Assembly: GCA_900073065.1 (NCBI GenBank)
Contig: FJOG01000001.1
Location: 8,312 to 72,311, forward strand
DNA: 64,000 bases
DNA from: Phialocephala subalpina
Taxonomy: Eukaryota > Ascomycota > Leotiomycetes > Helotiales > Mollisiaceae
Direction: 5' to 3'
This document shows positions 12,034-22,553 of this stretch, in pieces. Both the position numbers and the translations under genes were made by a program. Below the pieces are notes generated by a model that was given only the letters and a program-made list of their open reading frames with translations, was not told the origin of the DNA and did no database searches. Every line of letters starts with the position of its first letter. The first letter of the stretch is position 1.

Positions 12034-12815
12034 GAGTATTTGCATCTGATTTTATTGATTTTCAGCGTGGCGTGGTTAAATAATGGGGGCAACCTAAGCA
12101 ACAGAGCTTGTATTTCTAGACGTCAAGAATGCGAATTCACGTCAACCGTCATTGTCAAGCAGCCGCAAAGTTCAGGCAGCAGGAGTACGTAAGGTTCCTC
12201 CGAACCGAAAAGGGCGGAATCACAATTGACTACCACTAACCCTAGGCCTCCCCTGCACCCGTTCCCCCAAACAGCGTTATTAATCTCCTAGCCTGTCAAG
12301 GGCAATCGAGGAGGCTAGGCCAGGTTAAGATACCGCATGCAGTAAAGTGTCTCGGTAGTGACAAACCATCGTTCTCCTTCACAACAAGTGGGCTCCAGAA
12401 AGTCCAGGCAGGGCTGGGAGATTGAGAGCGCTGACCAAAGGCCCCTGAAGTTCCCGAGACTTCAAGCCTTCTAACACCGATGCGCGCCTGCTCTTGGTAC
12501 ATACACACGCAAGCCCTCAGTCGTCCCATTACGAGAAAGCATAGATATCCAAAACCATCCATTTGAAAAATGGCATACCCAGAGCAAGCAAAGCCACCAC
12601 GACTCAAAATAACCAAACTCCGTAAGAGATGTATCCTGTACCCAGCTCCGCGTGACTCCCAGTCCCGTTACCTTTCCATTTCCCAAATCCCTGGAATCCA
12701 AAACCCATGCATGCCCAACACAACTGCAAACCACCGTACCGGCAGTTCAAAACAAGCTCAGCACAATCATCTCCCGCCATCCTCAATACCAATCATACGC
12801 CTAGTCCATTCGACT
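12034..12815. other. Intergenic, nothing recognised
   Basis: Frames on both strands in this stretch have no recognisable domains or sensible starts. It lies between two convergent frames. Confidence 0.4.
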
Positions 12816-13545
12816 TCACATCCTTCCCCTATCCCTCTCTAGCTCACCCATCCTAGTCTCACCAGGATACTGATAGGAGTCACGGGTCCCCTGACCGCTC
12901 GAGGATCGGCTCCGCAGCCCAGAAGGGTCGATATGAGGTCTTGAATCGCGGTTGTACCCGTAATCAGAGTTGCCGTAGTCATTACCTGGATGGGTGTTTA
13001 CGCGAGGACGTGTTTGCCGGGAGCTAGCATATGGAACTCGATCATTCCTTGGTCTTGCTCGATGCTCGGGATGATTATTGCTTGATTGCATTTCGGGAAA
13101 GAAGATGTCTGTGTTGCTGAGTTTTCTATCCTCACGAGCATGTTCTTGATGGGTGCGGGAATATGGAAGGCGAGTTCCTCTTGTTCTATGCTCGGTATAC
13201 TTGCCCTCGTTGTCATATCTTCGAGACTCAAGTCTTAAACTGCTCTTGCTCGTAGGATCCGTATCAGCCCTTAGGCGCGTCTCGCGCGGGATAGAATAGG
13301 GAGAATAAGGAGAGCGGTTGTTGGTTGTCCTAGACTCAAAGAAGAAGAGAGTGTCATAGCTGGGGTCCGGACTAGCGCGAGCACGAGCACGAGCGCGGGC
13401 TTGGTGAGCTTGAGAGTGTGGAAGGCGGGTCCCTTGTTCCGTGCATCTTGAAGAACAAGAGAGGATGTCCTTGGGTAAGTGTACTATTGAGGGTTGAGGA
13501 GATGGGAAACGCGAAGAGGTTGAATAATGAAACGCGAATAGAATC
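12816..13545 (-). CDS. Low-complexity Arg/Ser-rich open frame
   Basis: One minus-strand frame stays open from about 13545 to the TGA at 12816 (~240 codons). The product is hydrophilic and disordered, rich in Arg, Ser, Thr and Tyr. It holds an imperfect repeat seen three times (TRLPHSQAHQ, TRLPYSRTHQEHA, DRVPYASSRQTRPR) and an ARARARARA run. The first ATG in this frame is at 13091, so either only a 91-residue product is made or an upstream exon supplies the start. A hydrophobic frame beginning with ATG at 13638 could be that exon, but I find no clean splice junction. No known family. It may be a genuine lineage-specific gene or a chance frame. Confidence 0.35.
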
Positions 13546-13740
13546 GAGGATCAAGAACGAGGCTTCAAAAATACACAAGATGATGGCCACTCGGCAGAGT
13601 CGACTCAACTGGTAGATAGACACGTGAATCACGAACAAAGGCAGATGGGATGGAAGTTATTACATAGCCTTGCGAGCCCCAAAAGCGATTCGTAGTCATA
13701 CAACCAGAACTCCATCCACCAGAACGCCAATGGTATCTTC

Positions 13741-14559
13741 TCAGCGATGGAACACAGCAGCACCCTCAACCCAATTTTTATCCCTCACACAATACCAACT
13801 ATCCGTCTCACTCGAATGCTCCCCGCTCCCCGTATTCTGGTCCACACTCGCATAAAGACTCCACCCATATACCTCCAAACACTCCAACATCTTCAACAAC
13901 AGTAGCCTCGTACTCATAGTCTCCTCTCCCGTCGCCCTCCACGGATATCCATTGATCTTGAATTCCCACGCCCTCAGATTCGCATCTTTCCACCCAAGAT
14001 CTGTCTGCAGAAGTCCCATTCCAGCGAGAAGGTTCTTCATGGCTTGGACCAATTGGGGAGGAGCGCCAATTAGGCGCAGTCGATCGCTCATGTTGAATGA
14101 TATACACATGAAATCGCTGGGCGGAGGTGGGGATTGTTGTTTCCTGAAGAACAGGGTATCTTTGTCGAACTCCTTCTTGCTGACATCTGTACTGGCGTGT
14201 AATATCCATCCAATGCTGAACAAGTATGCCAATATCTCCCTCACCAACACTCTCGATATGATGGCGTCAGAACTTTGTCCGTACCATGGATTGCCGTAGA
14301 CCTTGAACTCGTGAGACTTTCCGTACGGCTGCTCTTTCTGTATACCTTTTGAATATGAGCGTGCTATAACATTGCGGAGGGCTTGGATGTCGGATTGAGG
14401 AAAGCCGAGGAGACGGAGGCGGTCGCTGCGGTGGAGGGAGATGGATGCGAATGTTGTGCGGAAGGGAGCGTATGAGGGCGCGGATTCCATACTCGCAGCC
14501 ATTGATTGTGGCCGCGGCTGCCCTGCCTTCTCGAAGGGGTATTCGGGATTGAGGTTCAT
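13741..14559 (-). CDS. Uncharacterised protein with a duplicated domain
   Basis: Single-exon gene of 272 residues with an ATG at 14559. I do not recognise a named family. The protein is built from two copies of one ~100-residue unit. Copy 1 (about residues 35-135) runs SLHRSDRLRLLGFPQ ... HEFKVYGNPWYG ... SRVLVREILAYLFSIGWILHASTD. Copy 2 (about 155-260) runs SFNMSDRLRLIGAPP ... WEFKINGYPWRA ... TRLLLLKMLECLEVYGWSLYASVD. Shared landmarks are DRLRL(L/I)G, EFK(V/I)xGxPW, a hydrophobic (L/K)x(E/M)xL helix and GWxL(H/Y)AS(T/V)D, followed by an FFRKQ / WYCVRD strand. No signal peptide or membrane helix; probably cytosolic. The frame is clean, so it is likely a real conserved fungal protein. Confidence 0.75.
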   Translation of the reverse strand: MNLNPEYPFEKAGQPRPQSMAASMESAPSYAPFRTTFASISLHRSDRLRLLGFPQSDIQALRNVIARSYSKGIQKEQPYGKSHEFKVYGNPWYGQSSDAIISRVLVREILAYLFSIGWILHASTDVSKKEFDKDTLFFRKQQSPPPPSDFMCISFNMSDRLRLIGAPPQLVQAMKNLLAGMGLLQTDLGWKDANLRAWEFKINGYPWRATGEETMSTRLLLLKMLECLEVYGWSLYASVDQNTGSGEHSSETDSWYCVRDKNWVEGAAVFHR

Positions 14560-15549
14560 TGTGAGGGTTGTTTTGTGATGTTCGTGGTTGAGGCGAGGCT
14601 GAAGCTTTTCGTCGGAGGTTCGTGATGCGCAGTTGAGGTTGTTCGATGTTGTGAGGGACTAACAGAGTTCGCAGACTCGGAGGAAAGAGAAAATCGCGAA
14701 GAGAACAGAAGTTGTATAGTTTACATACCATGAACTTACATCATTCCTCGATGGTGATGTCGGATAGCGGGTAAGGCTGTGTAGAGAGGCTGTGCTAGGC
14801 AGTCTTTGCTTTGGTGCATCCCTTGATAACATCACAACCATCACAGACACTCCAATGGAAAGCCATCGTGGTTTCCGTAGGTAAGATGATTACCAGACTT
14901 GTGCAGATGCAGCGCTCGCTCGTTGGTAAATCTGGACAACATCAGACTTGGCGGGGAAGGAGGAACTGTCACAAGATGCTCGAAATCTTGGCGGCCACGG
15001 AGTCGGGAGGACTGCTTATCATCTTGGAGCCGAGTAGAAGCTATATTGGAGCAAACATGGGGATAACCAAGTGTAGTTGAGCGCAGACCTGAGAGATGTT
15101 GAAAGTGATCGCAGTGGGAAGTGAAAGATGGCGAGGATAGTTGTCGTCGAAGCTCAGACATAGAAGAAAGTCTTGGCAGCACGTGATGCTTGTCACTTTC
15201 TTGGGCTCATTAGAAGGCGGCTGCTCGTCTTCACTTGAGCCATTTATTGTTTTTAGGGTGATATTTTATAGCCACAATTTGATCCAAGTCTACCATGATG
15301 CTAGTGGTACTCTGGCCTTTCCACTGTAGTATGAAGCAAACACGCCTCAATGTCAGAAGTGAAAACGAATTGGATGTTGAAGTGTGTTTGATTTGCAGCA
15401 GAGAAGTCTAAGTCAGATCTTAGATACAGCTCTATCCTCCTTTCCTTTCCTTCCCTCCTACAGCCCAGATCCTAGTCATCCATACAAAATCCCACCTATG
15501 TCCCCAATCTGCCCGAACTCCACAGTCATCCCAGTCATAACCTCATAAT
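14560..15549. other. Intergenic, no supported gene
   Basis: Holds a 113-codon minus-strand frame (14841-15182) and smaller ones without family features or convincing splice context. It probably carries the promoter of the duplicated-domain gene and the 3' flank of the BAS2-like gene. Confidence 0.45.
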
Positions 15550-15906
15550 CTAAAAGCCCTGCTTAGCGACCTGGGCCTTCGCCGCAGCGATAGTAGCAGC
15601 CGAGTTGGGGTCAACGAAGTTGCAGCCTGCCTTTCCGTTTTGGAAGGCAGCTGCCTCAGCAGAGCAGACTCCGACGTTGCTGGCGTTGGCACAGCATGCT
15701 GATGAGCAATCTGCGTCTGCGACGCAACCTCCAGTGATGAATTGTGCTCCTGCACCGTTGCCGACATTCTTTGCTCCGGCGTTGTTGGGTGTGATGGCGA
15801 GGACGGTCATCACAACTGGAGGGATTTTTTAGTTGAGTTGAAGAAGGGAATGGATGATGAGAGGGAACTTACAGGCGAGAGTAGCAAAGAGAGCGATGCG
15901 AACCAT
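15550..15906 (-). CDS. BAS2-like small cysteine-rich secreted protein
   Basis: Two exons, 15906-15873 and 15815-15550, join across a 57-bp intron (donor GTAAGT, acceptor CCAG) to give 99 residues. Residues 1-20 form a signal peptide (MVRIALFATLAFVMTVLAIT). The mature part carries KNVGNGAGAQFITGGCV, six cysteines including an adjacent pair (SSACC), GVCSAEAAAFQNGKAGC and a C-terminal TIAAAKAQVAKQGF. This arrangement is that of biotrophy-associated secreted protein 2, first described as a secreted in-planta protein of the rice blast fungus and widespread in ascomycetes. Its molecular function is not established. The start codon is fixed by the signal peptide. The long TIR-free upstream flank gives no visible regulatory site. 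Confidence 0.9.
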
Positions 15907-16149
15907 TTTGATGTTTGGTTGGAAGAGAGAGTGGTTGTTTTGAAAAGACAGGATGTGTATTAAAAACAATTAAAAGATTGAATATTGAACGACGCCGGGT
16001 CGATGAGAGAATGTAATGAGAGCGAGTTGAGTGAAGATGAAATGATATTTTGAAATTGCGTGCTCCTCCCTCCATATATACTCCTGTCGAGAGAACTGCC
16101 AGGCCGCTGTCAAGATTGGCCAGGCCGTTCGTCTGAATTTAGTCTGATA

Positions 16150-16443
16150 TTATTTGTTCCATCCCGGTATCATCGTCCTTGACATCAGACGCAGTGGGCA
16201 CCGCAGAAGAAAGGCAAGCAGACCCGTGATGAGAAACAGAAGTGCGTTCTTCAATTCTTGGGACGGCCAAACTGGCACTTGGTGGACATTGAATTTTGGT
16301 AACGAGGTGTTGGGGTTCGTCACGACGAATGGCCTTGACGCTGGTGCTGGAGATGTTTGATCGACCTCTGAACCGCATTTTGCCGGATCACGGCCCACCT
16401 GATAATCTGCAACAGATGGTGTGACCGGCTCCAGAGTTTGCAT
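16150..16443 (-). CDS. Possible small tail-anchored membrane protein
   Basis: A minus-strand frame extends from 16557 to 16150, but its first ATG is at 16443, giving 97 residues. The only feature is one hydrophobic helix near the C-terminus (LKNALLFLITGLLAFLLR, about residues 64-81) followed by a short basic tail. The N-terminal part is Pro/Ser/Val-rich and disordered. No family is recognised. It lies upstream of the BAS2-like gene on the same strand. It could equally be a chance frame. Confidence 0.3.
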   Translation of the reverse strand: MQTLEPVTPSVADYQVGRDPAKCGSEVDQTSPAPASRPFVVTNPNTSLPKFNVHQVPVWPSQELKNALLFLITGLLAFLLRCPLRLMSRTMIPGWNK

Positions 16444-17369
16444 CTCGGCACGAATGTACCGGGTGTCGTGCCTAAAAGATGGTTCGTCGACTGATGTTTG
16501 AACGATAAGATGTTGAGTCTCCCGAGGACTTTCCTGCCGAGTTATTACTATAGCCAATATTTGCTATGGCCCGGAATCTGGTCTGCAGTTTCAGCAAAAT
16601 TGAGGATCCATTGACTTGGTGCTGAAAACTGAATCGCATAACCTTAATATGTATCTGATAACCTTGATGTTTAGGTTAAGCCTCTTGCCTGACACTTGTC
16701 GGATCAGATATGGTCTCTACGAGCCACAATGATGCTTGGACTACACGTCACTGACATCATGACTAGGAGATGTAGATATGCAGAGAAAGGTTCTTACTCG
16801 CACATCGAGCAGGGTGGGGAGCTTTGACAGGTTGACAGCGGGAATCCGTAACGATGGAAAAGTCGTGCCAAGACGGCTGCATCTCAGTGTGGCGCATTCA
16901 ACAAACTTCGTACAGCCATCACATCGCGGCCAAGGGGCTTCGAAAAGCCGTCATGATGAAGGACGCAGCGAAGGCAATGGTGATGTTGACTTCGAAAGCT
17001 GAGCAGACACTTGTCGTAGTCTCATTATGGCTTTGCTGGGACGCATTGGGGGTCTGATCCGGAGGCACTGAAGCTGATAACTATAATGAATAACTCAGGT
17101 CATTTGTGGTGTTGATCTTCTCCGCGCTGAGCGGCACCACTCGGTGATCATACTGGGATGGGTCAGTGCCGGTTGTGCATTGGCAGTCTGCTGGTGAGAA
17201 GAGTTGTGTTTCGGTTTTGAGCTCGTTGTCAGAGCCAAGTTTTGACTTGGCGAGCACGTGAAGTCGCGCCTCTCCCACGGACATTGACTGAATCTCCAAC
17301 GTCTTCTCCGTCGCTCAGACATAATCCACGCGCCATTGATTACGAATGGCTCCAAAAGTATGTGATATT
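16444..17369. other. Intergenic, nothing recognised
   Basis: Between the possible tail-anchored protein and the 3' end of the oxidoreductase. Short overlapping frames on both strands, none supported. Confidence 0.45.
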
Positions 17370-18542
17370 TCAGCCTTGCTTTGCAAGTTGCTTATACATC
17401 ATGTCGAACAACTCCAACTCCTTCGAAGCATCTGCTGCTGTAGTCTTGATCGCCTTCCCGTTGACAAAGCATTCGTACATTTCTTTCAATTCCACCGTGT
17501 ATGCATCCTCGAAGCTCGAAAGTATCTCTCTGGATGTGGCCTCACCAGTTTCGTTGAGTTCCTCAACTTTGACCTTGATGGGCAAGCCTTTCACATATGG
17601 TGTATCGTACTGAATGCTGACAGTCTTCCGCTCACCATACACAGCCAGATTGGCATCGAATCTTGGCACGCTGTCGATCCCGCTCTCGTATGTGACTGAA
17701 TATGGCTCTCCAGTCTTGTTGCGATAGTTGAAGATGGCAGAGTAGAAGGGTTCGTTGGCTGACACGCCAGCTACTGATTCTGGGAAACCAAGTGCTTCAT
17801 GCATCAAGGACAAATCGTGGGAGCCGAGACTGCCCAGGAAACGACAGTATTGGATATCCCTCTTTGAAGCATGACCTTGGAATACTTCTAGAAAGAGCTT
17901 GTCCAGATGAACCTTTCGGTCTTGTGCAGCGCCTGGTGGGAAGTCCGTAAACTTCACTGGGCTCGTCCCACTCTGGCCAACGAAATGTGCATTAGGACCA
18001 ACGATATCTCTGGATCTCGCATACACAATCTTCGGTATGCTTGCAACTTCTCGCAGAAAGGCCTGTGTGAACGAAGGTGCATAACGACGCATGTATCCCA
18101 CAAATATTCTGTTTCCTCCTGCTGCTTTCTCAGCTTCCAGTATTCGCTGCACCGATGGTATCGACAGGGTTATAGGCTTCTCTATGAAGACAAGTTTTCC
18201 AACCTGAAGAGCAGATATGCAGAGGGATTCGTGGAACTCGTCGGCGGTTAGGATCATAATGAGGTCGACGTCTAGATGGGAAATCGTTTCGTGAGCATGG
18301 ATCGTCTTGTGTGGGATATCGAACTTTGCCCCAACATGGTCAACAGTCTGCTGAGAAATGTCGCAGATTGATACTACAGAGTACCTATGACCTGTTAGCA
18401 GACTCTTGGCTTGTAGATGTCCTGCCTGAAATACGTACAGATGGTTCAACAATGAGAGAGTAGGGAGGTGTATCACTTGAGCAACCTCGCCGGCACCCAG
18501 GACTCCCACTCTCAACTTCTGCGGTGATTGAGTAGACGACAT
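17370..18542 (-). CDS. Gfo/Idh/MocA-family NAD(P)-dependent oxidoreductase
   Basis: The coding region is 18542-18439 plus 18384-17370, giving 372 residues. The 54-bp intron (18438-18385) is in frame and has a GTACGT donor and CATAG acceptor; removing it restores LLNHLYSVVSICDIS. An N-terminal Rossmann fold shows GVLGAGEVAQVIHLP (nucleotide-binding Gly motif, residues 13-18) and the family EKP motif in FIEKPITLS. The C-terminal half is the alpha/beta substrate domain (GSHDLSLMHEALGFPE, then YDTPYVKGLPIKV). Such enzymes oxidise or reduce sugars, inositols and related polyols; the substrate cannot be told from sequence. An in-frame ATG at 18587 would add 15 residues, but the 18542 start places the Gly motif at the usual distance. 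It is intact and likely cytosolic. Confidence 0.88.
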   Translation of the reverse strand: MSSTQSPQKLRVGVLGAGEVAQVIHLPTLSLLNHLYVFQAGHLQAKSLLTGHRYSVVSICDISQQTVDHVGAKFDIPHKTIHAHETISHLDVDLIMILTADEFHESLCISALQVGKLVFIEKPITLSIPSVQRILEAEKAAGGNRIFVGYMRRYAPSFTQAFLREVASIPKIVYARSRDIVGPNAHFVGQSGTSPVKFTDFPPGAAQDRKVHLDKLFLEVFQGHASKRDIQYCRFLGSLGSHDLSLMHEALGFPESVAGVSANEPFYSAIFNYRNKTGEPYSVTYESGIDSVPRFDANLAVYGERKTVSIQYDTPYVKGLPIKVKVEELNETGEATSREILSSFEDAYTVELKEMYECFVNGKAIKTTAADASKELELFDMMYKQLAKQG

Positions 18543-18587
18543 GATATTTTTCTGTAGTTGGAAGATGTGGGATTGTCTGAACCCCAA

Positions 18588-19736
18588 GTCAATGGGGAGG
18601 TTGAAGAGCTTCGTCCATCACTTTATGGAGTTGCACCTCCAACGCCCCACTACCCCGCGTCACCGTGACGAGTCGTATTATCCTCGTATCGAGTCCAGCT
18701 CCGTCGTGTTCATCGCGGCATCCAGTGAAGAACTCGATGGCTTGAAGGCAGCTCTGCTATCGGGCAAGACGTGCCTCGCGACGAGGTAATTGATGATGGC
18801 AGTGGAAAGACGTTTTGAATTGACGAAACTCAATTAAGATTGCCTGCTTACGTAAATTTTTAACTATCAACACCAGCTTGTTCTTCCTTCTCTTCAACTC
18901 TGAATCACTCTCTATCTCTTCTTACTCGGCATAGAGGAGAACCCTTTGTGTCCTTTATAGCCATTGCGTCTCTATCCCGCTATTTTCGTTTCCATCTTAC
19001 TTTCCAACCAACTTTGGAGAATTCAATTGCTTGTCAGCAGATCTGCAGCTCGTCAGATCTTTGCATCTCCTTTCCCTCTCAGAGGAGACTCATTGCAATG
19101 CAATATTCCCCAATGTTCCATTTTGTGTACGCGATATGGCGGACTCCGTTGCGTACCGCGAACAGTCGGTGGGCGGTTGCCGCACAACGGCAAGCCACTA
19201 TTCCGACTATAGGGTGGAGGAGTCCCCTCCTTTGAAGACAAAGGCTCGCAGTCTGTCCTATCTGGAGTCTACGCACGGGTGTAAGGGAAAGCCTACTTGG
19301 ATGATTGAATGTTTATACTTAATTCTTGCCAGCGTTATACCGCAGTGGCTCTTCACTTACGTTGAGTGATCGGACTCTCTTGATATGCATATGCATGGGT
19401 TTTGTTGTTTCCGCTTTTCGAATCGATATTGGCTGCTATTTCTAACGCTTTCTTTTGCATTCTACTTTAGTTCTGTGGCATTTGCATTTGATCCAGCATA
19501 TCCTCCAGTGGAAGTGCAATAATCGAGCCTCGCTTCCTCGTTTCAACCAATGACATCCAAGAAAATCTTCGACATTCCTCAGGAGGAAAACAATCCAAAC
19601 AGCACGCTTGTGAACACGACAACGCGTCTCCCCATTTCTAGGCCGTGGCGAATTCGAGCGTCCAAAGTCATTGCATAGGAGCTTCCGTCCCAAAAGTCCG
19701 GCATTCATGTATTCAATTGCGTCTTGGTGATTCGAG
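18588..19736. other. Intergenic between divergent genes
   Basis: About 1.15 kb between the divergent oxidoreductase and glycosyltransferase genes, presumably holding both promoters. Pyrimidine-rich stretches (around 18880-18930 and 19060-19080) are common in fungal upstream regions. No gene is supported. Confidence 0.5.
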
Positions 19737-20828
19737 ATGTCCGAATTCTTCTCAGGACAATCGGTGTCCTGGTTCACAGGCATCAGATGGAGGGTGATAA
19801 TCTTTCTCGCCTTCTGCTTGATGCTCATTCATTTCATCATCATAGCCCCTTCAGAAAAGGTTCTCGAAGTTCAGCACAAGATCCTCGCTGCAGCTCCCAA
19901 CATCACTTTACCAACATGGGAGGAAACATGGGCAGAAATGACAGAGAAGATATGGGGACCAACTGAAGCGAGCACACCAACTTCAGGGTACGTCGCTCAT
20001 AAAGAGCCCGTACCAGGAATGGACGATGAATACGTCGCGATCTGTCTGGCGATCGGAAATCAAGCGAAAGATTTGCCAGAATGGCTTACACATCATTACT
20101 ATCATCTCGGCATACGGAGGTTCTATATCATGGACGACGGCTCAGAGCCTCCGATCTCTGAAATGGAGGATTTCGGCATCCCGAGATCAGCGTTGACATT
20201 CACCTATCAAGATCGTGAAGATAGGGCTTCGAATCAACAGACAGTTTTCTACGACATCTGCCTAAGAAATTATGGGTCTCTACATCACTGGATCGCATTC
20301 TTTGATGCAGATGAGTTCTTAGAAGTCACATCACCGAATGAAACTTTCCGCGGTATCCTGGAGCAGTTTGAGACGAATGATGGTGTTGGAGCTTTAGGCG
20401 TGAGCTGGAAAGTACATACATCGAACGGACTCCTCACCCGCCCCGAATCTTGTCGAAAATCATTCACAACCTGCATCTACGATGCCCCCGAAGACCAAGG
20501 CCGCTCCTCCGACAATCGACACGTCAAGTCCCTCGTCCGCCCTTCGAAAGCCGTTAAGCCAAGCGGCAATCCTCATAAATTCGACCTAGTAGAAGGGGCT
20601 GTGACGGTGGGAGAACATGGTGATATGGTTGTGACTGAGGCTTTCAGATACCCCGTTACGAGGGACAGGTTGGCGTTACATCATTATGCGGTTAAGAGTA
20701 AGGAGGAGTACGAGGAGAAGTTGCATAGGGGGAATGGGATGACGGATCCAAAGAAGGGGAATTTTTGGGAGTGGATTGAGACGATGCCTCATACGAACTG
20801 TACGGAGATGGTTGAGTATGATCCTTAG
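19737..20828 (+). CDS. Glycosyltransferase family 92-like (DUF23) type II membrane protein
   Basis: Single exon, 363 residues. A short cytoplasmic tail is followed by one signal-anchor helix (about residues 19-37), placing the catalytic domain in the Golgi/ER lumen. The GT92 pattern is clear: YVAICLAIGNQAKDLPEW (residues ~99-116), HHYYHLGIRRFYIMDDGS, WIAFFDADEF with the metal-binding DxD at 190-192, a substrate region, and near the C-terminus LALHHYAVKSKEEYEEK. GT92 enzymes transfer sugars, galactose in characterised animal and plant members; the fungal acceptor is unknown. It ends about 480 bp from the convergently transcribed nucleotide-sugar transporter, an interesting though possibly accidental neighbour, since such transporters feed donor sugars into the same compartment. 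The frame is clean. Confidence 0.87.
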   Translation: MSEFFSGQSVSWFTGIRWRVIIFLAFCLMLIHFIIIAPSEKVLEVQHKILAAAPNITLPTWEETWAEMTEKIWGPTEASTPTSGYVAHKEPVPGMDDEYVAICLAIGNQAKDLPEWLTHHYYHLGIRRFYIMDDGSEPPISEMEDFGIPRSALTFTYQDREDRASNQQTVFYDICLRNYGSLHHWIAFFDADEFLEVTSPNETFRGILEQFETNDGVGALGVSWKVHTSNGLLTRPESCRKSFTTCIYDAPEDQGRSSDNRHVKSLVRPSKAVKPSGNPHKFDLVEGAVTVGEHGDMVVTEAFRYPVTRDRLALHHYAVKSKEEYEEKLHRGNGMTDPKKGNFWEWIETMPHTNCTEMVEYDP

Positions 20829-21310
20829 GAAGAAGGACTTGGAATGGTATCGAAGCACGGGTTGCTTCAATGAATTGAGACACCAGCCAGGTGCTGCGAC
20901 TCGTTCTATTTGGGAGCGATCTTTCAACTCTTCATCGCTCTAATGGAACATCGGCAGCGCTTAATAGTAATGTACACAAGTTGTGGAATGTACGAAGTCA
21001 CTCCAAGCATTCAAGGATGCCGAGGCTCCAATAGAACCGCATGAGAATCCACCATCTGATCTTGTTCATTGCTCTTTCCCTCGAACTTCCCCAAAGCCAA
21101 GTGGCATCGATTGACGCAACATCCGAATGCCAGATTCCAATGGCTTTGGATGTGGACCAAGCCGTTCAATTTCCGCTTGTGAGAACTTCTCGAAGCCTGG
21201 CTGCAAGGAGGCATAATCATATATATTGACTCGACGGCTGTACCCTACCCCTTCATTTTCTTTCCATCCATCTCTTCTGCACACACATGTTTCTCATCAT
21301 ACCTTCATTT
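20829..21310. other. Intergenic between convergent genes
   Basis: Shared 3' flank of the glycosyltransferase and the transporter; nothing else is recognised. Confidence 0.5.
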
Positions 21311-22553
21311 TCATTCCCCTCCACCAACCAGCCCCATCTCCATCGTCGAAAACGCAATTACAATCAAACTAGCTAAAACCTTCGTCGCATCCGGTACAAA
21401 AAACCCCACCTCAATCTTCTCCCCACCAACTTTATCCTCCAACCCCGCGCTCGCCTCATTACTACTCGGAAAAATCTCTTCCCCACTCACAACCTCATCG
21501 TCGTTTGCAACTGGCAAATACCTAGTAACAGGCCAACTCTTCCTCGTGTAAAAATTATACGTCCAAGTCGCCAAACAGACAATCCCACCACCACAAACTT
21601 TCCAGGTGGTGAATGTCGTAGGTCTCAATTCTGGTAGGAACAAGTACTGGGAGAATGCAACGGTTATCAAGGAGGCTGCTGTTCCAACAATTTTGAGGAT
21701 GTTGTCTTTTACTCGCAATACGGCGGCTACGACGAAGCCAGTTCCGGCTGTGAGGATGACGAATAGGAGGAGGACGGGAAGAGGGTCGGATTCCTGGGAG
21801 GTGGTGGCTGAGGCTTTGGTGGTGCTTGCTGAGATCAGAGCGACCAAGGGCCAGGAGGCGATCGCGAAGAGGAGACCGAAGGCGTAGAGGAAGATTTGGG
21901 AGGCCCAGAAATCTCCGAGTCTGGAGCATGGTCAGTATCCTCCTACTTGATGATCTGGATGTTGCTTACTTGGTCATGGTCTCCGTGCTGATACTTGCAA
22001 GTGCGGATATACAAGCTATAACCAAACCTGTGATCGGTGCAGTAGCCCAATGCACAACTCCTGCCCCTGAAGACCTTGAAGGTACGTTGAAAATGATCAA
22101 CCCAACACACAGAAACAAAAGCGAAATCCACGCATGTATGTTACCCTGCTTCTTGATCATGAAATGATGAAGGATCGCCGTCGCAGGCAGTTTCATCAGC
22201 ATGCACACAGCCAAGATACTTGGCGTAGTATGTGGCAATACCGTATAGTAGATTAGGTTGTTGAGAAGATACAACCCTGCTGGTGTTGCATATTGCAGCA
22301 GAGTGTCGATCGTTGAGCTCGTTTCTGTCTTTCGCAGTGTTTCGAAGATAGTGTAGAGCGTTGACTCCTTGCTCCGGCGTGTGAAGAGGAAAGTTGCAGC
22401 AACCATGAGCTTCACAGCCTCTGCCAAAATGGTGACGACTGAAGCCGAGATTTGAGGATAGTTGTGGAAGGCATAATAAGCGTAGTTGGCTCGTACTGTC
22501 TCGCAGACTATGTAGGTGGTGAGAAGGAAGGCTGAGGAGGTTAAGGTGAACAT
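21311..22553 (-). CDS. Nucleotide-sugar (UDP-galactose-type) transporter
   Basis: Exons 22553-21970 and 21920-21311 join across a 49-bp intron (21969-21921) to give 397 residues. About ten hydrophobic helices are visible. Family landmarks include TVRANYAYYAFHNYPQISAS near the N-terminus, GLYLLNNLIYYTVLPHT, LMKLPATAILHHFMIKK, and in the second half LGDFWASQIFLYAFG and LLFVILTAGTGFVVAAVLR. This fits the SLC35A-like nucleotide-sugar transporter family (CMP-sialate/UDP-Gal branch) in Golgi or ER membranes, exchanging a UDP-sugar for UMP. The C-terminal tail after YNFYTRKSWP is hydrophilic and variable. An in-frame ATG at 22577 would add eight residues, but the hydrophobic start right after 22553 fits better. 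Intact. Confidence 0.87.

Noticed and set aside
14841..15182. 113-codon minus-strand frame
   Set aside because: No recognisable features and no supporting splice or signal structure; treated as chance.
18385..18438. Extra 18-residue insert in the Gfo/Idh/MocA protein
   Set aside because: It is a 54-bp in-frame intron with normal splice sites; the spliced protein matches the family without an insert.
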